From Apostichopus japonicus (taxonomy: Eukaryota; Echinodermata; Holothuroidea; Aspidochirotida; Stichopodidae), in assembly GCF_037975245.1 (NCBI RefSeq), contig NC_092583.1, positions 8,324,764 to 8,388,763 on the forward strand: 64,000 nucleotides of DNA, in the 5' to 3' direction. The position numbers and the translations under genes are program-made. Shown here piece after piece: positions 35,801 to 48,100 of the stretch. The notes below the pieces were generated by a model. The model was not told the origin of the DNA and ran no database searches. It saw nothing but the letters and a program-made list of their open reading frames with translations. The stretch's first letter is position 1. Each line of letters starts with the position of its first letter.

Positions 35801-37664
35801 AGACCCGATTACAATGCTTTAAAGTGCTTGTCCAAAGTATTCTTGAACCCATTCACACTTCTTGCAAGTACAACTTTCTCCGGCCAAACCATTCCACTCA
35901 TTCACAACCCTATTTAGGAAAAAAAAGTTATGCCAAAATATTAATCCTACTTTGTAACTTCTGGAGTTCAAGACAATGACCTCTGGTACAACTACTATTA
36001 TCAAACTTGAAAAAGTCAGTGAAGGATAAATTGTCAAAACCCTACACAATCTTGAATACCTGAATCAAGTCACCACGTAACCTCCCTAAAGCTCCAGTGT
36101 GGTCAGATTCAAATGGTAAAAAAATTATAACTGGAAGGAGAAAAGAAAGATATTTCATCTTAATTGCCATAATGGCATTATTCACTCAGTTGTTACCAGA
36201 TGCATTCACCAACTCTGAAAAATTCATATCTTTGAAAAAAATTTTTGTTTGTACTGTAGTAATTGGTGTTGACAGACTATGTTAGGCTATCAGATTGAGC
36301 TACCATAATGTCCAATTATTTGGCTATTATCAACCAACTGGGGGTGGGGGGGTGGGGCTTGCATAGCTCATTGGGTAGTGCACAGGACCTTAAAGCTCCG
36401 GGCCTCAACTTATCATCTAGCCAATAACTTCTCCGCTTTTTCAATATTACTTTCCATTAAGTGTCTGTTTCTGATTAGCTTGTACATATATGGATCCATT
36501 TCTAACACAAAATCATTCTCAAGAGAACGTCATGGAATAAAACTGAATTTCACTGTTATGGCCTGACCAGAACATTTGATCTGATCCGTTGTACTTTATA
36601 CCGTTCAGTGAAATCGTGCAAAATGACCTTTCCACAATTTCTGGAAATAAGTTGTAAAAAATGTGTGAATCTTTTGTTGTACTCAATATTAACCAATAAG
36701 GTTCAATTTCCTCGTCAGGGTTACGACTCCAAAGCCGTTGTCAATGGTAACGGAGTGGCCGGAAATTTTGTGCGTTTTTGACCTTGAGTTCAAACATTCA
36801 TTTATAATTTGATACTATAATAAATAGACTTCACTTTTACAATCCATGAAATGAAAAATAAAAATGGGACTTGAGACTTATACTGGCAAAAGAATCCCTT
36901 ACGTTAGCTTATTCAACAGAGCTAACTTTGAAATTATGTCAGTACTATTTTATTATATTGCCTTGCAAACAATCAAGAAGTTTGATTTTTAGAAGCTACA
37001 ACTATTTCCCTTCTTCCGGCAGGTGAATGCAATAGACGGTTTCGGCCGGTCCGCCATGCACTGTGCAGCCGAGGGCTCGACGGATTGCCTCCAAGTGCTG
37101 GTATCTCACGGGGGCGACGTAGACATCTCGGACAACAACCGTAACAGACCGCTTCATTGGGCCGCCTACCGTAACAAAGATAAGTCTGTGCGTTTCCTAT
37201 TGGAACACGGCGCGCTAGTTAACGAGCCCGACATGTTTTACAATACTCCCTTACACTGGGCTACGATGAAGTCCAGCCTGGAGGCCATCAGGGTCCTCCT
37301 GGACTTTGGCGCCGAGGTCACGGTTCGCAACGACAGCGGTCACAGTCCGGTCCTAAAGGCCGCCCACATGTTCACGGCGGGACTCTCCACCGAGAGAGAA
37401 TGGGAGGTCTTGAATCTACTCCTGAAAGCGGCCGGTAACGTCCGAATCTGCGACGACGACGGCCAAATTCCACAGAACATATTCCAAGATACGGACCTTA
37501 TGAAACTTCTCATTCCAGTGTGTTATACTCCTCGCTCTCTGAGTCAACTATGTCGTTACAACATTAGGAAGAGTGTGGGAGAAAGACATGTAAACAAACT
37601 TATCATGGAACTGCCTTTACCTGATTCCCTGCTAAGGTATCTACTACTTCTATCAAAGGAATAA
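32773..37664 (+). CDS. asb8: ASB8-like ankyrin repeat and SOCS box protein, copy B
   Basis: Exons are 32773-32862, 34778-34909 and 37023-37664, with the same phase-0 joins as copy A, for 287 residues. Intron 1 is 1915 bp, longer than in A (1513) and C (1510) because a 405-bp Harbinger-like MITE lies inside it at 33762-34166. Intron 2 is 2113 bp. The ankyrin and SOCS-box layout is unchanged and LPLP is intact. The protein differs from copy A at residues 23 (T for N) and 280 (Y for F), both shared with copy C. Its DNA is mosaic: exon 1 is C-like, exon 2 and most of exon 3 are A-like, and the last 30 coding bases are C-like again. There are no stops or frameshifts, so it is probably functional. 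Confidence 0.93.
33762..34166. mobile_element. PIF/Harbinger-like MITE in intron 1 of copy B
   Basis: 405 bp with perfect inverted ends AGGCCCGGTCACACTA / TAGTGTGACCGGGCCT and target duplication TTA (33759-33761 and 34167-34169). A 3-bp TWA duplication fits PIF/Harbinger. Units A and C have the uninterrupted ACATTAGC site. No coding capacity. Confidence 0.85.
34778..34909 (+). CDS. asb8: ASB8-like copy B, exon 2
   Basis: Forty-four codons between TTCTTCACAG and GTAATT. The DNA matches copy A at the one synonymous site (CTA) where copy C has CTG. Confidence 0.87.
35703..36112 (-). mobile_element. LINE (CR1/L2-like) 3' end, intron 2 of copy B
   Basis: Orthologous relic, same orientation and frame breaks as copy A. 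Confidence 0.7.
37023..37664 (+). CDS. asb8: ASB8-like copy B, exon 3
   Basis: Begins with the internal GTG valine codon after the CAG acceptor and ends TAA 37662-37664. It carries ankyrin repeats 2-5 and the SOCS box. Confidence 0.95.
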   Translation: MNAIDGFGRSAMHCAAEGSTDCLQVLVSHGGDVDISDNNRNRPLHWAAYRNKDKSVRFLLEHGALVNEPDMFYNTPLHWATMKSSLEAIRVLLDFGAEVTVRNDSGHSPVLKAAHMFTAGLSTEREWEVLNLLLKAAGNVRICDDDGQIPQNIFQDTDLMKLLIPVCYTPRSLSQLCRYNIRKSVGERHVNKLIMELPLPDSLLRYLLLLSKE

Positions 37665-37665
37665 A
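37660..37665 (+). terminator. Stop-overlapping AATAAA (copy B)
   Basis: Same arrangement as copy A, with an even longer downstream T run. Confidence 0.5.
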
Positions 37666-39139
37666 CATAAAATGAAAATTGAACTTTTTGGGTTTTTTTT
37701 TTTTTTTTTTTTTTGCTATACATGTCAACAAATCATTTTTTTTTTAAATCATTCAACTTCACACACAAAATAAGAGGAGGAATTGTTTGTCAAAAAAATT
37801 AATGCACAAAAATATTTCAAAAAATGCAGGGTTAATGTTTGGAACTGTGTATAATAGTGAAATTTCACCAAGTGAGCTGGAGTAGATCACTGAGCTAAGC
37901 ATGCATTCCAAAATGCTTTCAATTAGCTAGAATATTTGTAAAACATGTTAAGGAACAAACAGAGATACAGTCCTCAACAGTAATATTATTTGCTATCTTT
38001 CCAAGTGTACCAGGAGACTGTAACAATGGATATGTTGTGGTCAACAACCAATCAGATTCAAGTACTTGGCAGAGGCAATGATTAACATGTTGGCAGACAA
38101 GCTGTTCTGTACAAGTGAATATTAGTCACTCAGTTAAAAAATTGTCAACCGTTGTTAATGCAAATGACATAGATATAATTTTTCTAGCTATATCTTCAGC
38201 TTAGATGGCTCTTTCTGGGTGACTGTTTCCTGTTTATTCATTTATGACTATTACTTGTAAGCTCATTGTAAGAGAAGCTATAACAGAAATGACTGGTTTC
38301 AGCGGGTGTTAGGAGTCTAACCAGTGGCTCTGACTAAACTTTGGTCGTTTTTCCCTACCAAACGAGCTATCCAACTGTTATTTTTGTTTAATTGTCGGCC
38401 CATATCAGCTCTCTGTATCTTTGAGGCACTGCTAGGTGCAAGCCATAGAAATTTGCTTACATTTTCACACATCTTGTCCAGTTTAAAACAGATGCCGAAA
38501 AATCTTCAGAAAGGGATTAAAAGATGAAATGTCAGCAAGATTATTTATGGAAATAGCTTTTTTAGACTTTTAATTATACTAATCCAACCCAATCAGGATA
38601 TAACTAGGGAAGGATTTTTTTTTTTTATTTATTTATTATAATTTTATTCACATTTCGGTTTCTTAAACCTCTTAAATGGAAGTAAGCTTATATCAGACTT
38701 GAAAAAGGATCAAAGGTATCCTTATTACCAGGAAATTATCGATGACGAAGAATCCATTTATATTCTGAGGGGAAGGAAAATGGCAGAAGATGTCTGTGAT
38801 TGTTGGTGAATCAAAGCTGAGAAAATGTTGTCAGGATGAACAATAGGATATAGCATATGGCAAAGAATGGGAGAAAGATGGCGCCAACTAAATAGAGATT
38901 TGATTGGCGCATGATCTGTTGGGCGGGGCTTGCAAATTTTAATGAAGTTTGTAGAATCTGCGGACTTGTTAGAAAATCTGGAGAATTTTATTCAGCTCAA
39001 AATTTTAAATGACAGATAACTCAATAAAAATAATGAATATTTGTATTAAAATTTGCATAGAAAGGTGTCTTTTTTACTGAGTTTTAAGGGCAGTAAGCTG
39101 GAAAGGTCAAAGTTTTTTTCAATTTGGCAAACAAGTACT

Positions 39140-39369
39140 GAGACTTTAATTGACCATGAGTGTGGGTGGCATCCAATTCAACATTTTAATTCAAATTTGG
39201 AATCTGCTCAATTTAGAAAGTCATTTCAGATGGGAAAAACCATCGATTGCTCTTGAATGAAAAACCCACCTTACCATGACTCCGCCGGGTATCAAACCCG
39301 GAACTTCCCAATTGCTTAGCATCATTGCTACAAATGCCACCGCCTTTATCCACTCAACCACAGCACCGG
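39140..39369 (-). mobile_element. tRNA-derived SINE, unit B
   Basis: Orthologous copy, nearly identical to unit A. Confidence 0.6.
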
Positions 39370-40265
39370 TATAAAGATTGATTTGAAAATGCAAAATATG
39401 TTTCAAAAGATCTTGTCATCAACATTTTTCAACGAAATTGTATTTAAGCTAGTTACTAGTGTGACCAACTCACGGTTTATATTAAACCCCAAAAGTCTAA
39501 AAATTTCTTGTTCTACCCCGTACAGTGTAGACCAGTTAATAAAAATTCTGCGAAGAAAGTACCTGCTTTTTTCCATGCTTTTTCGATCCATGCTTGTTTT
39601 TTCTACCACATGTGTCATTTCAATAAATATCTTGATATTTATAGGATGTGATAATAATAAATTTTGTATTTCTGTGGTACCATAAAATATGTCTTTAAAA
39701 CCGTTAAACCGCCCCTCTCCCTGTTCTTTCCCTGCTATGTAGGTATACTTCCCATTCCAGTCGGATCGCTTAATCTTAATGCAACATTGGAAGTTCATTA
39801 TAGGGTCACAGCCTTTTACCGCAAAGCAGATTCTGGAAATAGTTCGCTGTATTCGCTAGGTTAAGCAAGTACTATGTGTTCGTCGTGCTATGTGCAAGTT
39901 GAACTGAACATCATGTTACCAAAGTATCCACTCTTCTCAGTAAACACTTGTGTGACGTCACGAAACAACGCACAGCGCATCGTTACATCAGCTGACGCAG
40001 AGAGGCTGTTACAGCGCCTCCCGCGCTATGCAATGTCTTTGTAATCGAGCACTGACTGTGCTAAACACATGACTTCTGACATTTAGTTCAGCGCGTCTGA
40101 CCGGAGATTTTCACAACGTGTGACTGCGTGTACGCGCTAGTTGGCTACATCATATACGAATGCGTTGTTATGGTCAAATATGTTGAAAAAAACATGCGTG
40201 TGCCAGCGAACGAGTGCAGTGGCTTCATCTGTTTGTGTGTGTTAGAAGTATAGAAGTCAGGAATC

Positions 40266-40592
40266 AATAACAATTGGTTATCAAACGATGAGCTCTACAA
40301 TGAAACCAACCAAACACTTTGGTCATCCATAGTCGCACATAGAAGATTTAGATTTTTTGGTCATGTAGTAAGACTTCCGGAGGACGCTCCAGCAAAGGTT
40401 GCTTTAAGAGAAGCACTGAGACATACTGCTAAACCAGTAGGAAGGCCCGTGACTACCTTGCTAAATCGCAATTTAAGACGTTAATATTAACAATTTCGAG
40501 GAAGCAATAAACCTTGCGCAAGATCGTGATACGTGGCGGAGGTTAATCACTGAGCATGTCGGATAGACGAGACTCAACTTACTACTACTACT
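40266..40592 (+). mobile_element. 5'-truncated LINE fragment, unit C
   Basis: Same 327-bp insertion, with duplications at 40246-40265 and 40593-40612. Presence in all units shows it predates the array. Confidence 0.78.
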
Positions 40593-42265
40593 AAGTATAG
40601 AAGTCAGGAATCCAGCGCCTTCTGCCCTACACGATATATTGTAATTTAATGCCAAATGTGCCGAATACCAAAACATTTATAAAGCGCCGTAACATCTATA
40701 GATATGTATCTCTGTCAGATGCACTGTTACCGGAGATAAACACATTATAATACGTCCTCACAATAACTGTTGACGTACGCGTTGTAAGAAATATCACGTT
40801 GTGCAAAAAAAAACGTATGATAAGCGCGCACATACACTGGATTTACCTTAAAGTGTGATCCGTATCACTGTGATGTAGGCCAGTGCGGGCACATGGCCCA
40901 GCAGGGGGTACAGGGTCGTGTCCAACCCTGTACAAACTACAGTATCTCCCCACGCACATACACACATAAACACGGGCGCACACACTATGCCATCATCATA
41001 TTTAAGAGAACTTCACAAGTTATTGGTCACGAGTATTGTGCTCCTTAAATTGCTGAAAATCCAAAAACGTTTGACAAATTGTCATATCCTGACCTGAAAT
41101 AATTGAGGGTCTTACAGGGCGATGTGATATGATGTAATGAATTGCGTTACGATGTGAAGTAATGCTACACATTATCTTATTTTTATTCAAAAACTATACA
41201 GCGCAGTGCAATCTAATGGCATATATAATTATAAGCCAATGAATTATACTTGGCTGCATTATTAACTTACTTGGCAATATATTCAAAGATCTGTCGGATG
41301 GTAGAGAGCTTTGTAGTAAACCTTTAGTCTTTATTGTGTCTATAAATGCATTCATCTTTCATTCTCATTCATCTTCCTTAAAGTGGAGGACACAGCCGAG
41401 GACGGTTTCCATACCTTATTCCGCCCACAGATGAACTTACGATATACTGCAAAACAGCCCATCGTTATTTTGTGTGTTGCCTATCGTACTATCAAAAGTG
41501 CTACTATTAACATTACAACAAACAGTGAGCAAAAAAAAAATCTAGGAATGACAGGGAAAATGTATGAATTTACCGTTAGTTGTAACCTGTTTTGATATTT
41601 TGGGGAATAATGATCAATTTCAATACCATTCTTTCATAGAAGAAGAATTTCTAGCAGACGGTATGGTTTGAACTGAGGGCGTACTGCAATTTGGTGTCCC
41701 TGGATGAAAAGTTGGCAAATTACATGGATAGAAACCTATATTGTGCACTGGCTACCCTGTTTTGTTTTCCCTTTCGGTTTTGTTATTGTGTATTTCTTGT
41801 GCTAGTGTACATGCACCATACGTGTGTTATATATACATCTATAAATAATGTTACTTTTTGTTATTGGTCTAAATGAAACCATTGGAGCACGCCTGTTGGC
41901 AGAAAACTCTGAAAAAATCAACAGTTGCAGAGACTACCAACAGAAACGTACCATTTATATGCAGTTTTACATATTTTCAGGCTAGGAATAAAATTAATCA
42001 CGAAAGTAACCCCTCCCAGGCACAGCCTTTGAGCTCAAACTGAAAGCAACTCAACGGGTCTTGCATAAGACTAGGGCATAGAATTGGATGTACAACTTTA
42101 TAGGTTAGGGTTAGGACAGTAGACTAAGGCCTAGGCCTACTGTAACTTACGCCAAAGATTCTCATTATGTGGTAAGTTAGGCCTACAGTGGCCACGAAGT
42201 GTATCCTCATAGTTGCTGTCTGCTGTTATATCACACAGTTTATACAGTAGGCCTAACATTAGACC

Positions 42266-42985
42266 GGTTTCAGTTGTTTTCCGCATACGTTACTTTCCGC
42301 TGATTACTTTCCGCTGAAAAAATTCTTCTGCGGAAAACACCTTTTTTTCACCTTCCTGTATACTATATTTTTCGCATATTTTAGGATACCAAAATTCAGG
42401 CAGGATGATTAAAATAACATGAGAAAGTATCAAAGAACGTCGATAAAGGATGGTTAGACTGAGTTCATGTCAGAAAAGTTAAGCTGCTTATAATACAGAG
42501 GAGGCTTGGGGGTGTGTAATTAGGGACTATTAAAGAAGTATGTGGTGGTCGGCCGATAAAAGGGCAAAGGGACACCCGCGTTATGAAGGATTGACTATCT
42601 AATAAAGTATTAAAACTGCGGTCCGCGTAATGATAGTTTAAAAAAAAAAGTTGTAAAAGGCGGTATCTTTGATTTTCGCTGGAAATGGCTGTATAAAGTA
42701 AGGGCTGTTTTAATAGTCGAACACGCATTTTGCACCACCTTTCTTACGAGTTACATCTAAAATCATGGCCGATTTATCCTGTTACAGTTACCAATCTTCT
42801 CCACCTTCCTAAATCATTCCATGTGCCTAATCAATTCAGCAAGTTATTCCCTTCAAATTGTCCCTTCAAAAAAAAAAACGTTACTTTCCGCTGAAAAAAA
42901 CGTTGTTTTCCGCTGACAAATTTGTTTGCGGAAAACACCGTTTTGTTTCAGCGGAAAGTAACGTGTGCGGAAAACAACGGTACCC
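42266..42985. mobile_element. 720-bp inverted-repeat transposon private to unit C (MULE- or Merlin-like)
   Basis: The flanking 9-bp duplication CATTAGACC lies at 42257-42265 and 42986-42994. Units A and B have a single intact copy at the same place. The ends align as GGKTWCMGTTGTTTTCCGCA, and the motif TTTTCCGCTGA recurs in both orientations in the first and last 100 bp. A 9-bp duplication with GG termini suits MULE or Merlin, but the superfamily is not settled. No convincing protein. Confidence 0.8.
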
Positions 42986-45076
42986 CATTAGACCTAGGCT
43001 ATACCATAGTCTAGAATAGATTGATGTACAGTTAACCCCGATTATCCGAATTGGTGGGGAGCGAAGGTAGTTCCGATAAATCAAATGGTTCAGATAATTG
43101 AATTTTCATCAAGTAACTTATTTTCGACTATGAGACACCCATGTAATGCCTTCTAAATGATTGTATATATATATTAGTTTCCATGTTCATAAATTGATTC
43201 TTTTGATGATTGTATTCAGAATAAAAAAGCATTTGCATTTCATTCCAGGAGGTGGGGGGGGGGGATTACCACATACTTTCACCACTCTGACCACATGTTC
43301 AGTAGGATATATATTATCGCTGTATAGGCCTCTTACTGTAGTACAGGATACAAGTGTCAGTGGTTTATCCTAGCGTAATACTGATTCCCAATACCTGTAA
43401 TACTTGATTAACAAGCTTCTTGTCTAGAAAAGTAGGAAAGAAAGTAGTTACAGCTTGGACCTAATAAAGTTCTTTCATGTTTGAATAATTTATCATGAGG
43501 TAAACGGCATTTCTTTATGACGAAAGATCCAGAACAAATATGTGCGTGGCCAGGTGACTTTTCTGGAGTGCATGTTTTTGTAAACATGTTAGTAAAGTGA
43601 CTTGGACTTTCCTTAAATTACTCATTCCAATATTGGGGGGAATGAATGTGAGAAGGGGAATCCCTAATTGCCGTTGTGACAAGAAAGAATTTAAGCTTCA
43701 GATTTTAGTGATACAATTTTGTATTTTTATTTAAATAATTTCGGATTAAATTTTTAGCAGACATTCAGAGTTACCCAGGACTCTGCATTTAATATCGGTG
43801 TTTATTGTACGCCACTAAGCTGAATTTGCAATAGGTTACCCTAACTAGCCTTTCTTTTTTGGGTTAAAACCACCTACCAAAATTCCAACTAAAAGCACTT
43901 AGCCTGTCTATTAAGTTTTAATCATATTCAACAATTTCAATTGACTGGTTCCTTATTCATCATCGTTTCATGCAATGACCTCCTTTGTCCTAAACTGCCT
44001 TGTCACAAATTGCAGATAAGGGGATTTCTGAAAATGAAAAAATCTAAATATGATGCAAACACTGTGACGTGAATAGTCCCGGCATTGCAACGAAGTGTGA
44101 AGATTGTAATCTCTAATTGCTACTCATATGGTAAAGCCTTTGCACACTACCATGAAAGTTTTTTTTTTTGAATTTCTCAAAATTTTTCAAAATCTCATTT
44201 ATCTGGTATGACGTAATGTAAGGCCCTAGCCTACATGCTAGGCACACAAGCGCTAGCCTAATGCACGTACGTTCATTGATGTGAATTTGTGACCGAAAAT
44301 TATCAACTCCTATTTAAAACGGTTTACAATCTTGGTACAAATAACAATCAAACGTTTATGTAGTACTAGTGATAATATATTCGATATGTAGAGCAATAGA
44401 AGAATTCAATGAAAATAAACAGGCTTTGTCAAAAGAATTTGAAAGCTGATCAATTTGTAAGTCATCAAATTTACGTTGTACATAATTTGGGTACTGTATG
44501 TACTTGGAATCAATAACACTCGGCCTCTAGACTGTTTATTGATGAACGGATGGCTGGTTTGGAATATCGGGGGTTCGGATGAAAGGGATTTGAATAATGG
44601 GAGTTTTATCTATCATACAACCAATAGCTGTATAGGTATAGCTGACCTAAACCTGACATTGCCCAAAAAAATTGGTATTGCTTAAATGCCGATTGTAATT
44701 ATCCAAGTAGTTTGCCCAAAGTTCAACCCTGCCCAAGATGCAACACGGAAAAGAATAAGTATAAAACTTTAAATGCATACGCTCGTAGTTTGTATTTAAC
44801 ATGATGAATAATAAATATGCGAAACTGCAGCTATTCATTTTTTTTTTTTTTTTTATTATATGTTCTTTACCATGTCATATTTCTTTATCATTCTTCTTTA
44901 TATCAATTGTGGATTTTTCATCTTTAATCCTCATCATTTGTCAAGTTGGTTGCCATGCCCAGACAGAAGTCCTAGCGGAGGAGGATTAGATGAAAGCATC
45001 CTCTCGGAGAGAGCTCTCTCAGATGACTGACGGTGACGTCTTCTCTTTCCATGATTTCCACGATAGTGTGTGAAGG

Positions 45077-45166
45077 ATGTACTTCAGATTTGCAATGACG
45101 CAGCACACTTTTAATCTATCAGAGCGACTGATTCGGGTGATTACTGGCTGGAATGTCAACCCTAAG
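45077..45166 (+). CDS. asb8: ASB8-like copy C, exon 1
   Basis: Thirty codons identical in protein to copy B exon 1, with donor GTAAGA at 45167. Confidence 0.87.
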
Positions 45167-48100
45167 GTAAGATCAAATGGTAACACTTCTTCGCCTGAAT
45201 AAACATTCAACGGTGTTTGTCCTTCAAAGGATAGTCCAGAGGGAAACTTACTTTTGACCAATGAAAGGAGAATATATACTCAGCAGTTTGGTGATATTTA
45301 ACATGCAATTTCTACATTTAGTGTTAGAGATACTTATAGTTGAAATTGTCACAGCTTGTACCATAAGGGAACTTGAAGCAAACAGGCGCGATCAGCGTTT
45401 GCAGTAGGAGGAGAGATTGCGGGATTCCTGCAATTTTTCTAGAGGGTCCCGCAAAACGATTTCCTCTTTCAGGGAATTTCCCGCAACAATTCCTGGTACT
45501 TTCTGGAACTTGCACCATTAACGTACAGTTACACAACTTGCCACTAATAAGCCAGATGTTATAAAGTTTTGTTGAGTTTTGTAAGGAGTAATCTGATTGG
45601 TCAAATCTTTCCAAAAGAAAACACGTATTGATAATTTTGAAGAAGAAACTTGGATGTACATTTCAAAGAAAAACTAAACAAATTTGTCATATGCACCTGT
45701 TTGCTTCAAGTTCACCTTCCATTCAAAACATGTCAAATTCAAATGACGTAATTTCCAGAAATGATACGTAGAACGTTTTATGCAAATCACAACAGGAGGC
45801 TAAGAATCTGTTCTCCTTTCATCAGCCTCAGAAAAGAAATTTACCTGAAAATCCATTAAACATCTCCACACGATAGCCGAGTACTTACCTGTATGCACAC
45901 CAACATCTGCAAACTCTTCCAATTAGCGAGGGAAGTGATGTTTCCTGTTCTGCTTCACATCATTTTATCCATACATCAAATTGAGCCTCAGTAGAGAGTT
46001 TAATTCTGCATTCTATAGTATCCTTATGTATCAGAGATGCTCCAATGTCGTCTTAGTGAACATTAGCCAGAGATTTCCAATAACTGGAAGAAAAGGAAAG
46101 GTCCCTCCCACCAAACAGCATTTTCACAGTGTGGGACGTTTTCTTAAAGCCCCACGAATTCAACAAAAAAAATTCCTCAAAGAACATTGCTTTCAACCGT
46201 TTGATGTTGTTCAGTCTGATACAAGTTGAATGACAGACAGTCTATGCATTGGTACCAAAAAATTGGAAATCTTTACCACCTTCCACACCCCAATGTTCAG
46301 CTAAGAGACTTCAATTGCAACAAATTGTGAGCCTTCACAATTTTTGGCAATGAGCAGGGGAAAATTGTCATAAATAACAGCAAATCTGTGTTTGGGGTTT
46401 CTCACCGTCTTTGGCCAACAAATTTGGTCGGTTGTGTCATGGAATAACTGCCAACCCGACATGGTCCAGTTTTAATATTACTGACGTTTGTTTGTCTTCT
46501 CTGTTTAGAAAATGTCAACTTTCACAATTCTACCCCATCTTTTATGATATTTTTGTTGTTTACAACAAGTGAACAATTAACTGTGTCTTGTTTGAAGTGT
46601 ATAATTTAAGAGAGAGGATTTTCTCCTTTAAATACAACCAGTTGCAATGAGATTTTATCGACTGGGTTCTTCACAGGATACCGTGGAGGAGATTCTGAGA
46701 GAAGGAGCCGATGTCAACCACGTCCATGGACTCTGCCTGCCTCTCCACTGTGCCTGCTCTGTGGGGAATCCAGCCGTTGTTGAACTACTATTAGATTACG
46801 GAGCAGAGGTAATTTCAATACAATTGAGTATATTTGGTCTTACATGATTTAACTGCATTCTGTGGTTGTTGTTGCCATAAACTGGTGGCACCAGTCTCCA
46901 CCGATATTGAAGGGAGAGATGGGATACCCGATAGGATCGTCTTCTGACATAGTCCCCACCGAAACTGTACTGGCAGAGAATTGGGAAATTTAGGCATAAA
47001 TTTCAAACATTTGCAAAACAATAAGATTTGAAAGCAGAACGTCAAAAGTTTTTGGGACAAAAATTAAATTGTCTGCATCGGACTAAACGGTTATACTCAC
47101 TGACTCGGAGAGAAAGGGGGGGGGGGGGGGGGGGGGGTGCAGTACACTTTTGAAAACCTGTATTATTAAAAACATCAGCGAGTTTCATAAAGGTACTCCT
47201 TTTATTCATTTGTGCAACTTCCCAACACAGAATGAAAAAGAGAAAGCATGCTGGGAATGACTACAAATATCCTTTTTATTCTTAATGCTGTCATTGTGTT
47301 GTCAATGTTTCAGGACTTTAAGTTTTTCAGGGTCACTGAATCGTGTTGGTACCTAACTAACTTTAAGCTGACTGGATCATTTCTCATTCTTAAACTAATA
47401 TTTCACTTTTTCAATTTCTTTTTTTTTAGCCAGTCAGGACTTTTCCTGATTTCCTGTAGACCTTAATATTGAAAAAAAGCTGAGGTTGTCTTGATTTGTT
47501 TCATATTTCAAATCCTAAGTGTGGTTCCTGGTTACTTTCGTAGTATGCAAGGTACTGCAGCTTCTTGCTAATATCCCTAGCTAAGAAATTGTTTAGTTTA
47601 GTTTAGTAGTAAAAAGGATCATTGAGGGACACTCAAGTCCCCATCAAGGACCTTATAGCAGTGAGAGAAAAAACTGAAGACAAAAAAAAATCAGACCAGA
47701 TTACAATGCTTAAAGTGCTTGTCCAAAGTATTCTTGAACCCATTCACACTTCTTGCAAGTACAACTTTCTCCGGCCAAACCATTCCACTCATTCACAACC
47801 CTATTTAGGAAGAAAAAGTTATGCAAAAATATTAATCCTACTTTGTAACTTCTGGAGTTCAAGACAATGACCTCTGGCACAACTACTATTATCAAACTTG
47901 AAAAAGTCAGTGAAGGATAAATTGTCAAAACCCTACACAATCTTGAATACCTGAATCAAGTCACCACGTAACCTCCCTAAAGCTCCAGTGTGGTCAGATT
48001 CAAATGGTAAAAAAATTATAACTGGAAGGAGAAAAGAAAGATATTTCATCTTAATTGCCATAATGGCATTATTCACTCAGTTGTTACCAGATGCATTCAC

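Larger units (their letters stand above)
28127..39704 (+). repeat. Tandem segmental duplication, unit B
   Basis: About 11.6 kb, nearly identical to C at its left end and to A at its right end. Private content: the Harbinger-like MITE at 33762-34166. Confidence 0.95.

Noticed and set aside
42465-42728. 87-codon frame as a transposase of the unit C element
   Set aside because: Too short, no catalytic motif, and composition like the surrounding non-coding DNA.
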